A stretch of 64,000 bases of DNA from Prosthecobacter sp. (GTDB lineage Bacteria > Verrucomicrobiota > Verrucomicrobiia > Verrucomicrobiales > Verrucomicrobiaceae). A program made the position numbers and the translations under genes. Where the stretch lies: positions 62,001-126,000 of the forward strand of contig NZ_JAXMIH010000014.1 of assembly GCF_034366625.1 (NCBI RefSeq), given 5' to 3'. This document shows positions 9,901-21,900 of the stretch, in pieces (the first letter of the stretch is position 1; each line of letters begins with the position of its first letter). The notes below the pieces were generated by a model. That model was not told the DNA's origin and made no database searches. It was given only the letters and a program-made list of their open reading frames with translations.

Positions 9901-12900
9901 CGAGGGTGCCGGGTGTGGAACCAGCGCCGTCGTTGATGGCTCCGTTCAGGAGCACGGTGCCGCTGGACACATTGAGCAGCGGGGTGCCGGTCAGATTGGT
10001 GGCACCGTTGATTTCAAGAGTGTAGCTGCCCGAGGTGGTGGTGAGGGTCGAACTGCCGATGGTGAGATCCTTGAAGGCCAGATGCTTGTTGGTGCCGCCC
10101 AGACCTGTGTTGCGATCAATGGTGAGGGTCGAGCCGCCATTGACGATGAGGCTGTTGCCCGTGGCATTGCTGCCGATCCAGAAGCGCTGACGGGTGGTGT
10201 CGTTGGCACCAGCACCGACATCCATGCGGATGTTGGTCGTGCCGCTGTAGAGGGTGAGAGCGCCGTCGCCGATGCCACCATTGACCCGAGTCGTCGTGGC
10301 ACCGATCACACTGGTGTTGGCCATGCTGTTCGGGTTGCCGCTGGCAAAGGTGTTCAGTGTGGCGGGGTCGTAGAAGGCCAGCGTCACCGTCCCGGTCTGG
10401 GCTGTGGAGGCGGCGCTGATGGTGAAGGTGGTGGCGGTAATGCCACCTGTGATGGTGGCACCTGAAGGGATGCCCGCGCCGGAAACCAACATGCCAACGG
10501 TGAGGCCGGTGGTGTCTGCAACCGTGATGGTCGTTGTCGCCCCGACCGTCGCGCCGGTCATTGGCACGCCGGTGCTGGTGCCGCGGATGTTCAGGGTGCC
10601 CTGGACGACCTGGATGCCGCCGGAGTTGGTGTTCAGCAGGCCGGTGTTGATGTTGTTCAAATCAAGGGTTGCTCCCCCGGTTTTGATCAGAGTAGCTGCA
10701 CCGGTTGTTTGTCCGTCGATCCTCAAGGTTACACCGTTCGAAGTGTTGATGAAGGCGTTGCCAGCAGGGCCCAGATTCAGTCCACCGGACACTACCAAGC
10801 TCATGTTATTCGCGAAGCCTGCATTCAGCGTCTGTCCTTGTTCGCCGGGTGCGCCGCCGAAGGTGATGCCGCCGTTCATGACAAAGGTCTGGCCCGTGGC
10901 CGTAACAGAGGTTCGATCGGTCGAGAGCGTCGCGATGTGGTTGCCTTCCGCAATCATGAGGCCGGTGTTGAAGGCCGAGGTGCCGAGGACGGCGGCGATT
11001 TGTCCGACACCAGAGAGCGTTGCCGGAGCACCACTGAGGGTGAAAGTGGTGGCGCTGGTGATCTGGGCGATGGTCAGGCCGTTCACGCCTGGTCCATAGA
11101 GAGGCATGCCAGGAACAAGACCTGCGGTGCTCGCGACCGTGACCGTACTGTTCGTGCCATTGGCGGTCACTGAACTTGCGACCAAGTTCACGGTGGCACC
11201 GACGTTGGAGGTGAAGGCGTTGTTTGTATTCGTGCCCTGGGTGACTGTGGCGAGCACCGGCGCGCCAGCGGCGTTTACGAGCCCCACGTTCAGAGTGGCT
11301 ATCGAACCGATGAAGGTGCCGACTGGAATGCCGTTGCCGGAAATCGGCATACCCACAGCGAGACCGGTGGCAGAGGCGACCGCGATGGTCGCGCTGCCTG
11401 AAGTGCTGGTGAAGACACCGTTGACCCGGCCGACGTTGTCGGAGCGGAAGCCGAGCTGGGTGAATGCGTTGTTCAGCACCACAAGACCGCCCAAGCCCGT
11501 CGTCATGTCCCCCAAAGTTGCCACGCCACCGAGGTTGGGCTGGGCAAGCGTATTTTCACGGAAGAAGATGCCGCCTTGATTGATGATGTAGTTGCCGTTG
11601 AAGGTGTTCTGACGGGCGTCAATGAACAGGTTACCACCACCATGTTTCAGGACGTTGCTGGCATTGATGAGCTGGCCGGTGGTGGAAGGGCGGGCAAGAT
11701 CACCGACGACCAGGTTGTTGTTGTTGTAGATCACCGCTTCCGCCTCACCGCTGCCGGCCAGGCCAAATTCAATGCCCGGATGGATGGTGCGAGCACCGTT
11801 GATGATGAGGCCGCCGCTGCGGATGCGGATACGGTCCGTGGCTGCCGCCGTTCCGGAGGCAAAAGTCATGTCGCCGGTTTCCAGACGCAGGGCGTAGGTG
11901 TCGAGGGCCAATCCAGCTCCGCCGATCATGGAGGAAGCGGCGTTGATGATCGTGCGCTCATTCGGAACACTGGTAGCGCCGAGAGCACCGCCGCGAATGC
12001 CGTCAAAGCCGGCGCTCACGAAGCCGTTTTCAGCCGTGTAGGTGAGGAACTGGGCATTGCCATCGACAGTCTGCGGATTCATGATCCAAGGTGCCACCAT
12101 GCCGTTGAAGATGGTGACGGGACCACCGGTGACACCTGGAATGCTGAAGGTGGGCAGGGAAGCCACACCACCGACGAGCTTCACGCGCTCATCAGTGCCG
12201 AGCTGGAGAGCCGTGATGGGGTTGATCTGGAGCGTGGCGTTGTTCCCGGCGATGCTGAGACCGCCGACTGAATTGTCAGTGGTGCGCGTGAGATCGGTGC
12301 CGCCACCGCCACCGAGGACCAACGTCACGGTGCGGTTGAGGTAGTCACGCTGAACGACAAGCTGACCAAAGCCCTCGAGAACCACGTCACCGACGGTTTC
12401 GGTGACTTCGACGTCACGATTGCCCTGAAGGCGGATGGTGGCGTTGTCGAGCGTGATGGCAGCGTCATTCATCCAACGACCCTGGCCGCCATAGCCTTCC
12501 ATTTTGCTGGTGGCCAGCAAGCCGGTGGAGTAGTCGAAGCGCAGTTCGGAACCGGCGAGGAGGGTGACTGGGGCGATGTTGGCCGTCTGTCCGACGTTGA
12601 CGAACGTGCCGCCGAGACCGCCGGCGACCAGGATGCCGTAGTTGTCGAAGGCGCTGGTGGCCAGCGTGCCACGGAACTCCAGCGTGCTGCCACGGTTCAC
12701 CACGGTGGTACCGGCGTAGTTGTTGTTGGTCATCAGCACCACGGTGCCACGACCGTTGCCACCGGTGATGTTGTCCACGTTCAAGCCGCTGTCGATCATG
12801 CCGACGATGAGGTTGGTGTTGCCGCCCAAACCATTGGTCAGCACATTGCTGAACGCCATGTCACTGGAGACGTAGAGTGTGCTGCCACCTGCGCCGAGGC

Positions 12901-15900
12901 GGTAGGTGTTGCCTGCGCCTGCGCCCAAGGTGGCGGCGTTGTAGCTGCCGACCTGACCGACTGCATTGCTTGTAGATCCGAGGAAGGCGGTGCCGTCACC
13001 GATCCTGGCGAGGTCGATGGCCTGGGTATAGACGGTGTTCAGGGCGATGATGGAGGAACCAGCGTTCTTGCCGCCGCCATTGAGGCCGTTGCCGCCAGCC
13101 AGACCAAAGTAGGTCGCATCCTGCGGACCACCGAGGTTGCCAATGAGGAGGTTGAAGGCGGAGAGCGGCGCATCAGCGGCCATGCGGAGGATGCCGTAGT
13201 TGCCCATGGCGTTGCTGCGCAGATCGACGCTGCCAGCGCCGGTGGCAATGTTGCCGGTGCTGTTGAACTGGATGGCCTGTCCCGGCTGGATGAGCGCGTT
13301 GCCCGTGCCGTAGTTGGCGGTGTTGCTCAGAGTGATGACGTTGCCTTCAAAGGTGCCGAAGAAGGTGGTGCCGCCCTGGTTGACGTAGCCGCCGGCGAAG
13401 GTGGCTGTGTTGTCACTGTTGATGAACAGGCTGCCACCGGCCTTGAGGAGCGTGCCGTTGCCGCTGATGTTGCCAAGGATGGTGGTGTTGGCGTTGGGGA
13501 TGAACTCCGCATCCTTGATCATGGTCAGGTTGTTGAACTCAAAGCTGTAGCCGTTGGCGGAGTTTAGCGTCAGCACGGGCGAGCCCAGCGGACCGCCGAA
13601 CGCGAGGTTGCCGAGCTTGATGGTCTTGTTGTTGCCGCCATTGATGGTGCGGGCGTCGATGGCGACCGCACCGCTGCCGATGTAGCTACCGCTGCCGATG
13701 CCCGCTGTGGAACCAATCGTCAGATTGTTGTTCTGGAAGGTGGTGAGCACCTGCATGACCGAGGTGTTGTCGCCGTCGTGGCGGATATTGAGGTTCGCGC
13801 CATTGAGGGTGATCGGAGCGGAAGCGCCGAGCGGATTGGAAGCGCCATTGGAGAGACGGACTTCGGTGGTGCCCGCCATGAGTTTCCAAGCACCCACATC
13901 GTTCGCACCTGCGCCCGTGTCACCGTTCGTGAGGAACAGGTTGCTGGCACCGGTCTTGACCAAGGTCTTGCCAGCGGCGGAAATCTTGCCGCTGATCACA
14001 CCTTGGTTGAGGGTGTTGAGGAAGGTTTCACCCGTGGCATTGACAAGCAACGTGCCATTGATCTGGACATTGGTGTTCTGACCACCAGTCCAAGTAAGAG
14101 CATTGGCATTAAGGGTGACGTTATTGATCAGATTCCAGGCCACTGGAGCCGCGCCGGTGGCGAGGGCGGAGGTGGTGTTGGCGTAGGTCGCGCCATTGCC
14201 GAAGCTGTTGTACTGATCAATGGTGACGTTGTAGCCGCTGCCGGAGCCGAACTGGATGGTGGGGATGCCGTCGGTGAGCTCACCTGCGGCGTAACCGTTG
14301 CCAGCGATGGCGGCGAGATCGAGGATACCGCCCTTGAGAGTGACGGGACCGGTGCCGAGGGCGAGCGTGTTGCGCACCGCGAGGGTGCCGGTGCTGACCG
14401 GAGCGATGGCGTTAGCGCTGGTGACGCGGCCCGCATTGACGGTGGTGCCGCCCGTGTAGGTGTTGGCCAGAGGCGCGCCGTCCTTGTTGAGCGGCTGGTT
14501 CAGGGTCAGTGTGCCGTTGCCCGTCTTGGTCAGGCTGAGATTGCCATTGAGTGTGCCGGTGTAGGTGGTGGCCTGGCCGATGCCCGTGTTGACAGTCAGG
14601 GTGGAGGAGGAGCCGCTGTTCATCACACTGCCATAACCGGAAAGGCCGCCGATGGTGATGTTCTGGCCATTGAGGTCAAAGCTATTGGAACTGTTGACCA
14701 CAAGGTTGATCAGGCCGCCTTGGGGGACGCTGCTCTGGCCGGCAAACTTCACCGTACCTTCCTGAATGGTCATGTTGCGCAGGCCGCCTGCCGCCGTGTT
14801 GAGCGGCACCATAAGATTGTTCGTGCCGGAGATCAGGAGAGTGCCCGCACCGGCTTTGGTGAAGTCGGTGGCTTCAAAGTTGCCGGAGAGGGTGGCGTCA
14901 CCGGTCTGACCACCGCTGACCCAGACGAGGGCTTCCTGCGCGGTGGCACCCGTGCCAAAGCGGAGGTTGCTGCTGATGTTGGCGGCCGTCGTGCCGTTCA
15001 TGATGAGACCACCACTGGCAAGGCGAAGGAGCGAAGAGCCATCGAACGCCGTGACATTGGCGCTGGTGCGGAGAGCGAGGATGTCGATGGTGCCTGCGGC
15101 TACCTGCTGAGTGGTGGCGAAATCTCCCAAGGACGTCGCGGCGGATACGGTCAGATCCGTAGCAAGCGTGGCATTGTTCAGCAGGAAGCCGTTGGTCACG
15201 TCGTAGCGCAGGAAGTTGAGATCCTGACCGGTGGAGTCACGGCCCACGATGGAGGGCAGGGTGAGGATGCCGCTCGCATTGGTTGGCACGGTGCCGCCGA
15301 CCTTGAAGAACTCGTTGGCTCCGAGATCCGTGGTCAGGTTCGATGAGATGACCGTCAACATGCCGTTGGTGCCACGGCTCAGCGTGCCGGTGGAGGTCAA
15401 GGTGGTGGTCGTGGGCGAGGTGCCCTTGATCAGTTGCACGTTGCCAGCGTTGTAAGTCATGGAAGCCACTGTGAGGGCTTGGTTCACCACGCCGAAGGTC
15501 AGCGGAGTCGCCGCGCCGACGATGACGGTGGACGGGGCGCTGAGTGTCACTGTGGTGCCGTTCACATTGGTGACGACTGCGCCAGCAGGGATGTTGGTGC
15601 CGGTGACCGTCATGCCGGGCACAATGCCGACGGCGCTGCTGACAGTGACATTGTATCCCGTCGTTGCTTGGACGCCCGTAACTCCCACGGGGGCCGTGCC
15701 AAGGGTGCCCTGAAGCTGCAGGGTGCCGTTGGTGAGGGTGATCGCGCCCGTGCCGAACGGCGTGCCGCTGGTCATCTGAGTCATCACCGTGCCGCCGCCA
15801 CCATTGAAGTTGCCGATGGTGAGGCTGGTGTTGGCGTTCGTGGTGGAGTTGAGCACCAAGGTGCCGCCGCCGATCTTCGTCAGGCCGAAGGCTCCGGTGA

Positions 15901-18900
15901 TGGGCAGAGCCTGACCGAAGGTGAAGCCGCTGGATACTTCAATCGTGCTGGCCGCCGTCTGGATGAACTGGTGGGAAGTGGTGAACGAACCACCGACGGA
16001 GAGCATGCCGCCGCGCAGACGCACATCCGTGGCCAGGCCTGCGACCAAGTGCGCACCACCAGTTCCAACAGCGATCGGAGCGGTATCACCAAGATTGACA
16101 TCTCTGGTCACCCGCAGGACACCAGCGTCAATGAACCAGGAGGTGCCGTAGTTAGTGTTGGCCACGTCCTTGTTGTAGGCACCGTTGGTGCCGGTGATGA
16201 CCAAGACACCAGCACCGACTGAGGCACCGCTGTTGACGAGCAAGTTCGTACCCAAGGCTCCGCTGGAGATCAGGTTGGCATCGAACTGGATCACCCCCTG
16301 GGTTGTTCTGATGATGAAGTTGCGGTTTTGCAGCGTGGCGGCGCTGTTGAGATCCCAGGCACCAGCAGTTCCTGCATTAATGGTGTTGTTGAAGGTCAGG
16401 TTACCGCGGCCTTCAAAGGTGATCGGCAAGACGCCTGCAGCAGCGATGGTGCCGAGCGCGTTTGGTATGACGCGGTTGGCTCCATCCGAGCCGATGAAGG
16501 TGCCGGTCAGGGCGGTGGCGGCTCCGGTACCGCTGCCGAATGTCAGCGTGCCAGTGCCAAACGGACCGCTGATGATCGTGAGGGCATTGGAACCTCCCGT
16601 GTAGAGAGAATCGGCACCCACGACGACGCGGGCGTTCTGCAGGGCCGTATTGCCCTGATAAGTGTTGGACGAGTAACCGTTGGCGTCCGCGCCGAAGTAC
16701 ACCACACCCGCGCGGGTCACGGTAATATTGCCGGTTTCACCCACGAGGATGTTGTGCGCGGCACCATTGCTGGTAATCGGGCCGAGCAACTCCAGGCGAC
16801 CGGTGTTGATGGCCTGAAGCATCGTCGTGCGACCGGAACCGGCGGAAACGATTCCGATACCGCCAGTGACCTTCGAGGTGTAAAGGCTGTTGCCAAAGAT
16901 ACTGACCAAGTGGTTGTCAGTTGGGATCTGGACGATGATGTCACGTCCGAAGGTCACCTGACCGCTGAGGCCAAGACCGACGATGTTTGCCGAGTCATCA
17001 GCCACGTTGATGAGCAGCGGGGTGTCACTGATGCCCAAGGCACCTGCGGTGTTTGGCAACACATCGGTACCAACCAGGATGCCGGCGAAGGTCGATCCCG
17101 TCGAAGGCAGCGTGCCCGTGGCCGAGATGGTGGTGGTGCCGGTGTAGGTGTTCAGGCCATTCAGCACCAAGGGCTGGTTGCCGGACTTGACCAGGTTGCT
17201 GCCGACACCGCTGAGGATGCCGTTGATGCCGAAGGCCGAGGGCTGGCCGCCGATGCCGATTTCAAAGACATGGGTGCCGGCCACGCCGCCTGGAGCGAGA
17301 TTCACGTTGCCACGGAGGACGAGGTCGCCATTGCCCTGCCAGCGCAGGTCGGCCGCGATGTCCACGTTATTGCCTGGGCTGACCGCGCCGTTGAAGGTCT
17401 GAAGAGCACCGCCACCGCCGCCGGCCACGCTGCCGGAGAGGCTGCCGCCGGTCCCGGTCGAGTGATTGACCACGAGCTTGCCGGTGCCGAGGGCGAAGGA
17501 GTTGCCGATGTTGAGCACCGAGTTGCGGTTGGAGGAGATGTCGCCGGTGAAGTTCTGGCGGGTGTTCAGGGTGATGTTGGTGTTGCCGTTGATCAGCGCC
17601 GCGTCGGCGTTGGCGTTGCCGCTGGCCGCGCCGATCTGGACGCTGTTGGCACCCGTCAGCACGTTTTCGAAGGCGTTGAAGCCAATCCACAGCGTGCCCT
17701 GATTGCCGCCGCCGCCGAGGCGATAAACGCCGTCGGTGGAAGCACCGAGAGTCGGGGCGAAATAGAGCTGATTGTTCACACCGCTCATCATGGAGCCGAG
17801 CCAGAGCCGCTCCACTGCTCCACCCTGGTTGAGGGCGGTTTCCATCGCGCCCATGTCGAGAGCGCCGTACTGCCAGGAGTTGTCGAGCGAGATGACACCG
17901 AGGTTGGAGCCCGTGGTGGTCAACTGGACCACGCCATTGGCTGCCGCACCTGTGGTGAGGCGTGCCAGGATGCCGGCCTGTGTCAGCGCGACGCCGTTGT
18001 TGTTGTAACCGAAGGACACACCGGAGAGCGCCCAATCATCACTTGCGGCCATGACTTTCTGGCCGGCGATATTGAGCGCATCAGCCAGACGGATCTGCGT
18101 GCCGGGCAGCAGGTTGATGTCGCCCACGCCAAAGGGGGTTCCCGCACCCAGCACCGTGGTGCCGATGAGGCTGGAAGCAGTGTTCTGGGTGGAGGCCCAG
18201 ACTTCGAGGCCGATGGAAGCGGCGGTGCCGAAGGTGTTGGTGGCGTTGTTGAAGAACAGGCCGCCGTTGCCGACTTTGATGAGCTTGCCGCTGGCACCGC
18301 CGACGACCTGACCTTCAAGGATGGTCTGGTTGGCCGCTCCGAAGCTGGAACCAATGATGTTACTGTTGGCTCCGAGGGTGGTGGTGCCGGTGACAGTGAT
18401 GCCGTTCTGCACAAAGTTCAGGTAGATGGGCGAGTTGGCCCCCAGATCAGCAAAGGTGAGATTGTTGATCCGCTGCATCCAACCCTGGTTGTTGTTGGTG
18501 ATCGTGGAATCGGCGTTGACGGTGACATTGCTGCCAATGTTGCCGGTGAGGCGGATGCCGCTGGCGATGTTTGAGTCACGTCCGGCGTCGTTGGAAAGCA
18601 GGCTGTCGATGATGAGCGTGCCGCCGTTCATGACGATGTTTTGACTGTTGGTCGTGCTGGCGATGGCGGTGCCGGAGTTCGAGACCGGGTTCTGGAGGAA
18701 CAGATTGCCTTCGTTGAGGGTGATGGTGCCAGTCAGGAACGGGTTGCTCGAGGTCAGCGACAATTGGTTCGGGCCGAACTTGGTCAGGCCATTGCTGCCG
18801 GTGATCTGGGCGTTGATCTGGGAGGTGCCGACGCCGACGTAGATGACCGCTTCGTTGGCACCGAAGGCCAAAGTCATCGGCAGGGTGACCGGCGACACCG

Positions 18901-21900
18901 TGGCAGCCGCCGCCTGGACCGGGTTGATGATCGGCGGGGTGGTGGTGTTGCCGGTCAGAAGCAAACCGCCACCGATGTTACCCGCACCGCTGTCGAAGGT
19001 GATGGTATTGAAGCTGGCCGTCGGGCTGATGTTGAAGCCGCTGCGCAGAGCATAGACTGTGGAATTGGCCGACAAGGTGGCTGCCGCACGCACATCCAAG
19101 GTGGTACCAGCACCAAGCGCGGCGATCGCACCACCAGTGCTGACTGAGCTGTAACCCAACTGACCGGTGCCCAAGGTGGCGGAGCCAGGGGCAATCAGGG
19201 TTTGGAAGCCTGTCGTAGCCGCCGTCGGATTGTATCCCACATAGGAGTTGCTGGTCCGGTCCACGATCCACACAGGGGCAATGCCGCCGTTGACCACGGT
19301 GGCTCCATTGCTGGTCGTGCCTGCGCGGGTTACGCCAGCCGTTACGAGCAAGCGGTCAAACGAGGTGGCCGGAATGCCCGCCGTGATCACGCCCGAACCA
19401 ACGACCGCTGCGGCGCTGATCGTAAGGCTGGTCGCGCTGGCGATGGCCGTGATGGTGGCACTGGCAGGGATGCCGGCACCGGAGATCGGCTGGCCAATGA
19501 ACATCCCGGCAGTGGAGGCCACGGTGACCGTCGTGCTGGCCGTCGTGGTGCCGATGCTTTGATTGAAGTTTGGAATGCCGAGCGTGCCTGCGGCGGATGT
19601 GGCAAGACCGAGGGTGCCATTGGAACCGCGAGTCAGAGCTGCGGTTTCAAGAGTGGCGGAGCCTGCGCCGCCCACGCGAACCACGGTGGCGGTAGAACCT
19701 TTGTTCACCCCGAGCGCGCCCACGAGTTCATAGGACTGTTCGTTGGCAATGCCATCGAAACGGAGTTGACCGCCATTGAGATCCTGTCCGGTGGCATCTG
19801 CCCAACTGCCCTGGCCGTCAGCCACGGAACCGAGCTGGTCAAAGATTTGGACCAAGCTGCCCGGACGCATGAGGATGAGGTTGTTGTTGGCGTTGGTGAC
19901 GGAGTTGTAGAAAGATGCACTGTTCAGACCGCCAGGAACACCGGTGCGGAGGGTTCCGAACACTTCCACTGTGCCGCTGCCCAAGGGGGTGGCACCCGAC
20001 GCCCCGGTGTCGATGATGACCTGGGAACCCCTGTTGATGGTGGTGCCGCCGGAGTAGTCGTTGGAATTGCGAATGATGACCGTGCCGCTGCCTGCCGTGG
20101 TGCCGGCGATGTTGCCGAGTGGTGATCCGATGACGACACGAGCCGTGCCAGCGCCACTGGCGGAGCCGAGGACGTTGTCCGAGCCGACGAAGGCGAAGTT
20201 CGGGCCGGTGTTGGCACCAAGGCGGTAAACTCCCACACCGGCGGAGATGCTAGTGCCGCCCGCAGTGGCGGGTGCGGAGATGACGATGCTTGTATTCGCA
20301 GCGATGCTGAGAATGGTCGCACCCGCTGGAATGCCGGTCCCAGATACCTGCTGTCCGACCACCAAGCCCGTGGTGTTCGCGACCGCAATCGTTGCGCTGC
20401 TCGCGGTGACCGTTACTCCCGAACTGATGGTGATCGTAGAGTCGGGGGCGCCTGCAACGAGGGTCGGGGCGAGGTATTGGATTTCGGTCGCACCGTAGCC
20501 ACCGAGGAAGAGCCTGCCATTTCCGATGCTGGCCATGTTGAGGGCTGAGTTGAACTCAGGCACGGCCAGTTGCAGGACTGCACCAAATCCGCCATTCAGC
20601 TTGGCAGAGTTCAGGCCGGTGCCGGGGTTGTAGTCGGTGTCGAGGACAATGGCGGGCAGGCTGCTGATGTTGCTGTTCAGATTCAGGCCGCTGATGCCAC
20701 CAATGCTGCCATTGCCAGCAATGCGGAGAACCCCGCCGGGATTGACATTGACCAGACCGGCGCCGAGGGGCGTGCCTGAGGTGCCGGTGACCTGGACAGC
20801 ACCCGCGTGGATATTCACACCGCCCGTGAAGGTGTTGGCAGTGCCCGAGATGCGGAGTGTGCCGTAGCCGGTGGTGCCCTGGCCGAATTTGTTGAGGTCA
20901 GCCGCGCCGCTGACAACACCAGCCAGCTCCAGGAAGGTGGCGCCAGCTGTGGCTGTGTTCACATTGGCATAACCGCCGTTGAGGGTGGTCGTGCCAGCCG
21001 CCTTGAGCGAGTAGCTGTTGCCGCCCGTGAGGGAGAGGGTGTTGTTGGCGATGGACAGGTTGCCGATCTGGATCTGGTTGCCCGTGTTGGCTCCAACACG
21101 ATCCACGTTGATGGTGGCCGTGCCGGTGACGGCGACGTTAAGGCCGTTTGGTGTTCCTGCGGACTGGCCATAGATGATGGTGCCGTTCGGGCCGCCACCG
21201 TTGCTGTTGAGAGCGAGGATACCGCCGTTGAGGGTCACGGTGCCGGGGGTGGAACCGTTGGCACCGCCGAGACCAAGCGGGTCTTGAACGGTCAACTGGC
21301 CTTGATTGATGATCACGCCACCAGTGAAGCTGTTCTGGTTCGCATAAGTGTTGTTGGCCGTGATATTGCCGAGAATCAGGGTGTTGATGCCGTTCTTGAT
21401 CAGGCCGGTGGTCTTGTTGCCGCCATTGATGGCATCGACGATGTTGCCGAGGAAGGTGGTGTTGGTCAGGCCGCTGATGGTCAGCGTGCCGTTCGCGGCG
21501 GTGGAGGCGTTGCCCACAATGCCTGCCGTGCCGGCCAGACTTGCAAAGGTGACATTGCCGCCGTTGACGTTGAGTTTGGCGGTGTCGTTAAGCACGAGGG
21601 CGGTGGTCAGCTTGGTGGAAGCGGAGGAATTACCCAGAGTCAGGGTGCCATTGTTCACCGTGAGAGCACCATAGATGCCGTTGCTGCCGGAGAGGATCAA
21701 TTCGCCCGCACCGGTCTTGGTGATCGTCCTGGCGGAAATGCCGCCGCTGATCGTGGCGGCGACGCCTGCATTGCCACTGACGTAAATGATGCCTTCGCTC
21801 GCACCGGTGGTGGCCGGGTTGACGGCGAGGGTGAGCCCGCTGGCGGTGGCGGTGGCGGCGACGCTGATGGTGATGGTCGTGCCGCTGGCGATGGTGGCGA

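Noticed and set aside
16328-18574. A 748-codon plus-strand frame.
   Set aside because: Same explanation: a composition shadow of the giant gene with no recognisable motif. The frames at 13778-15346 and 6662-7864 are likewise shadows.
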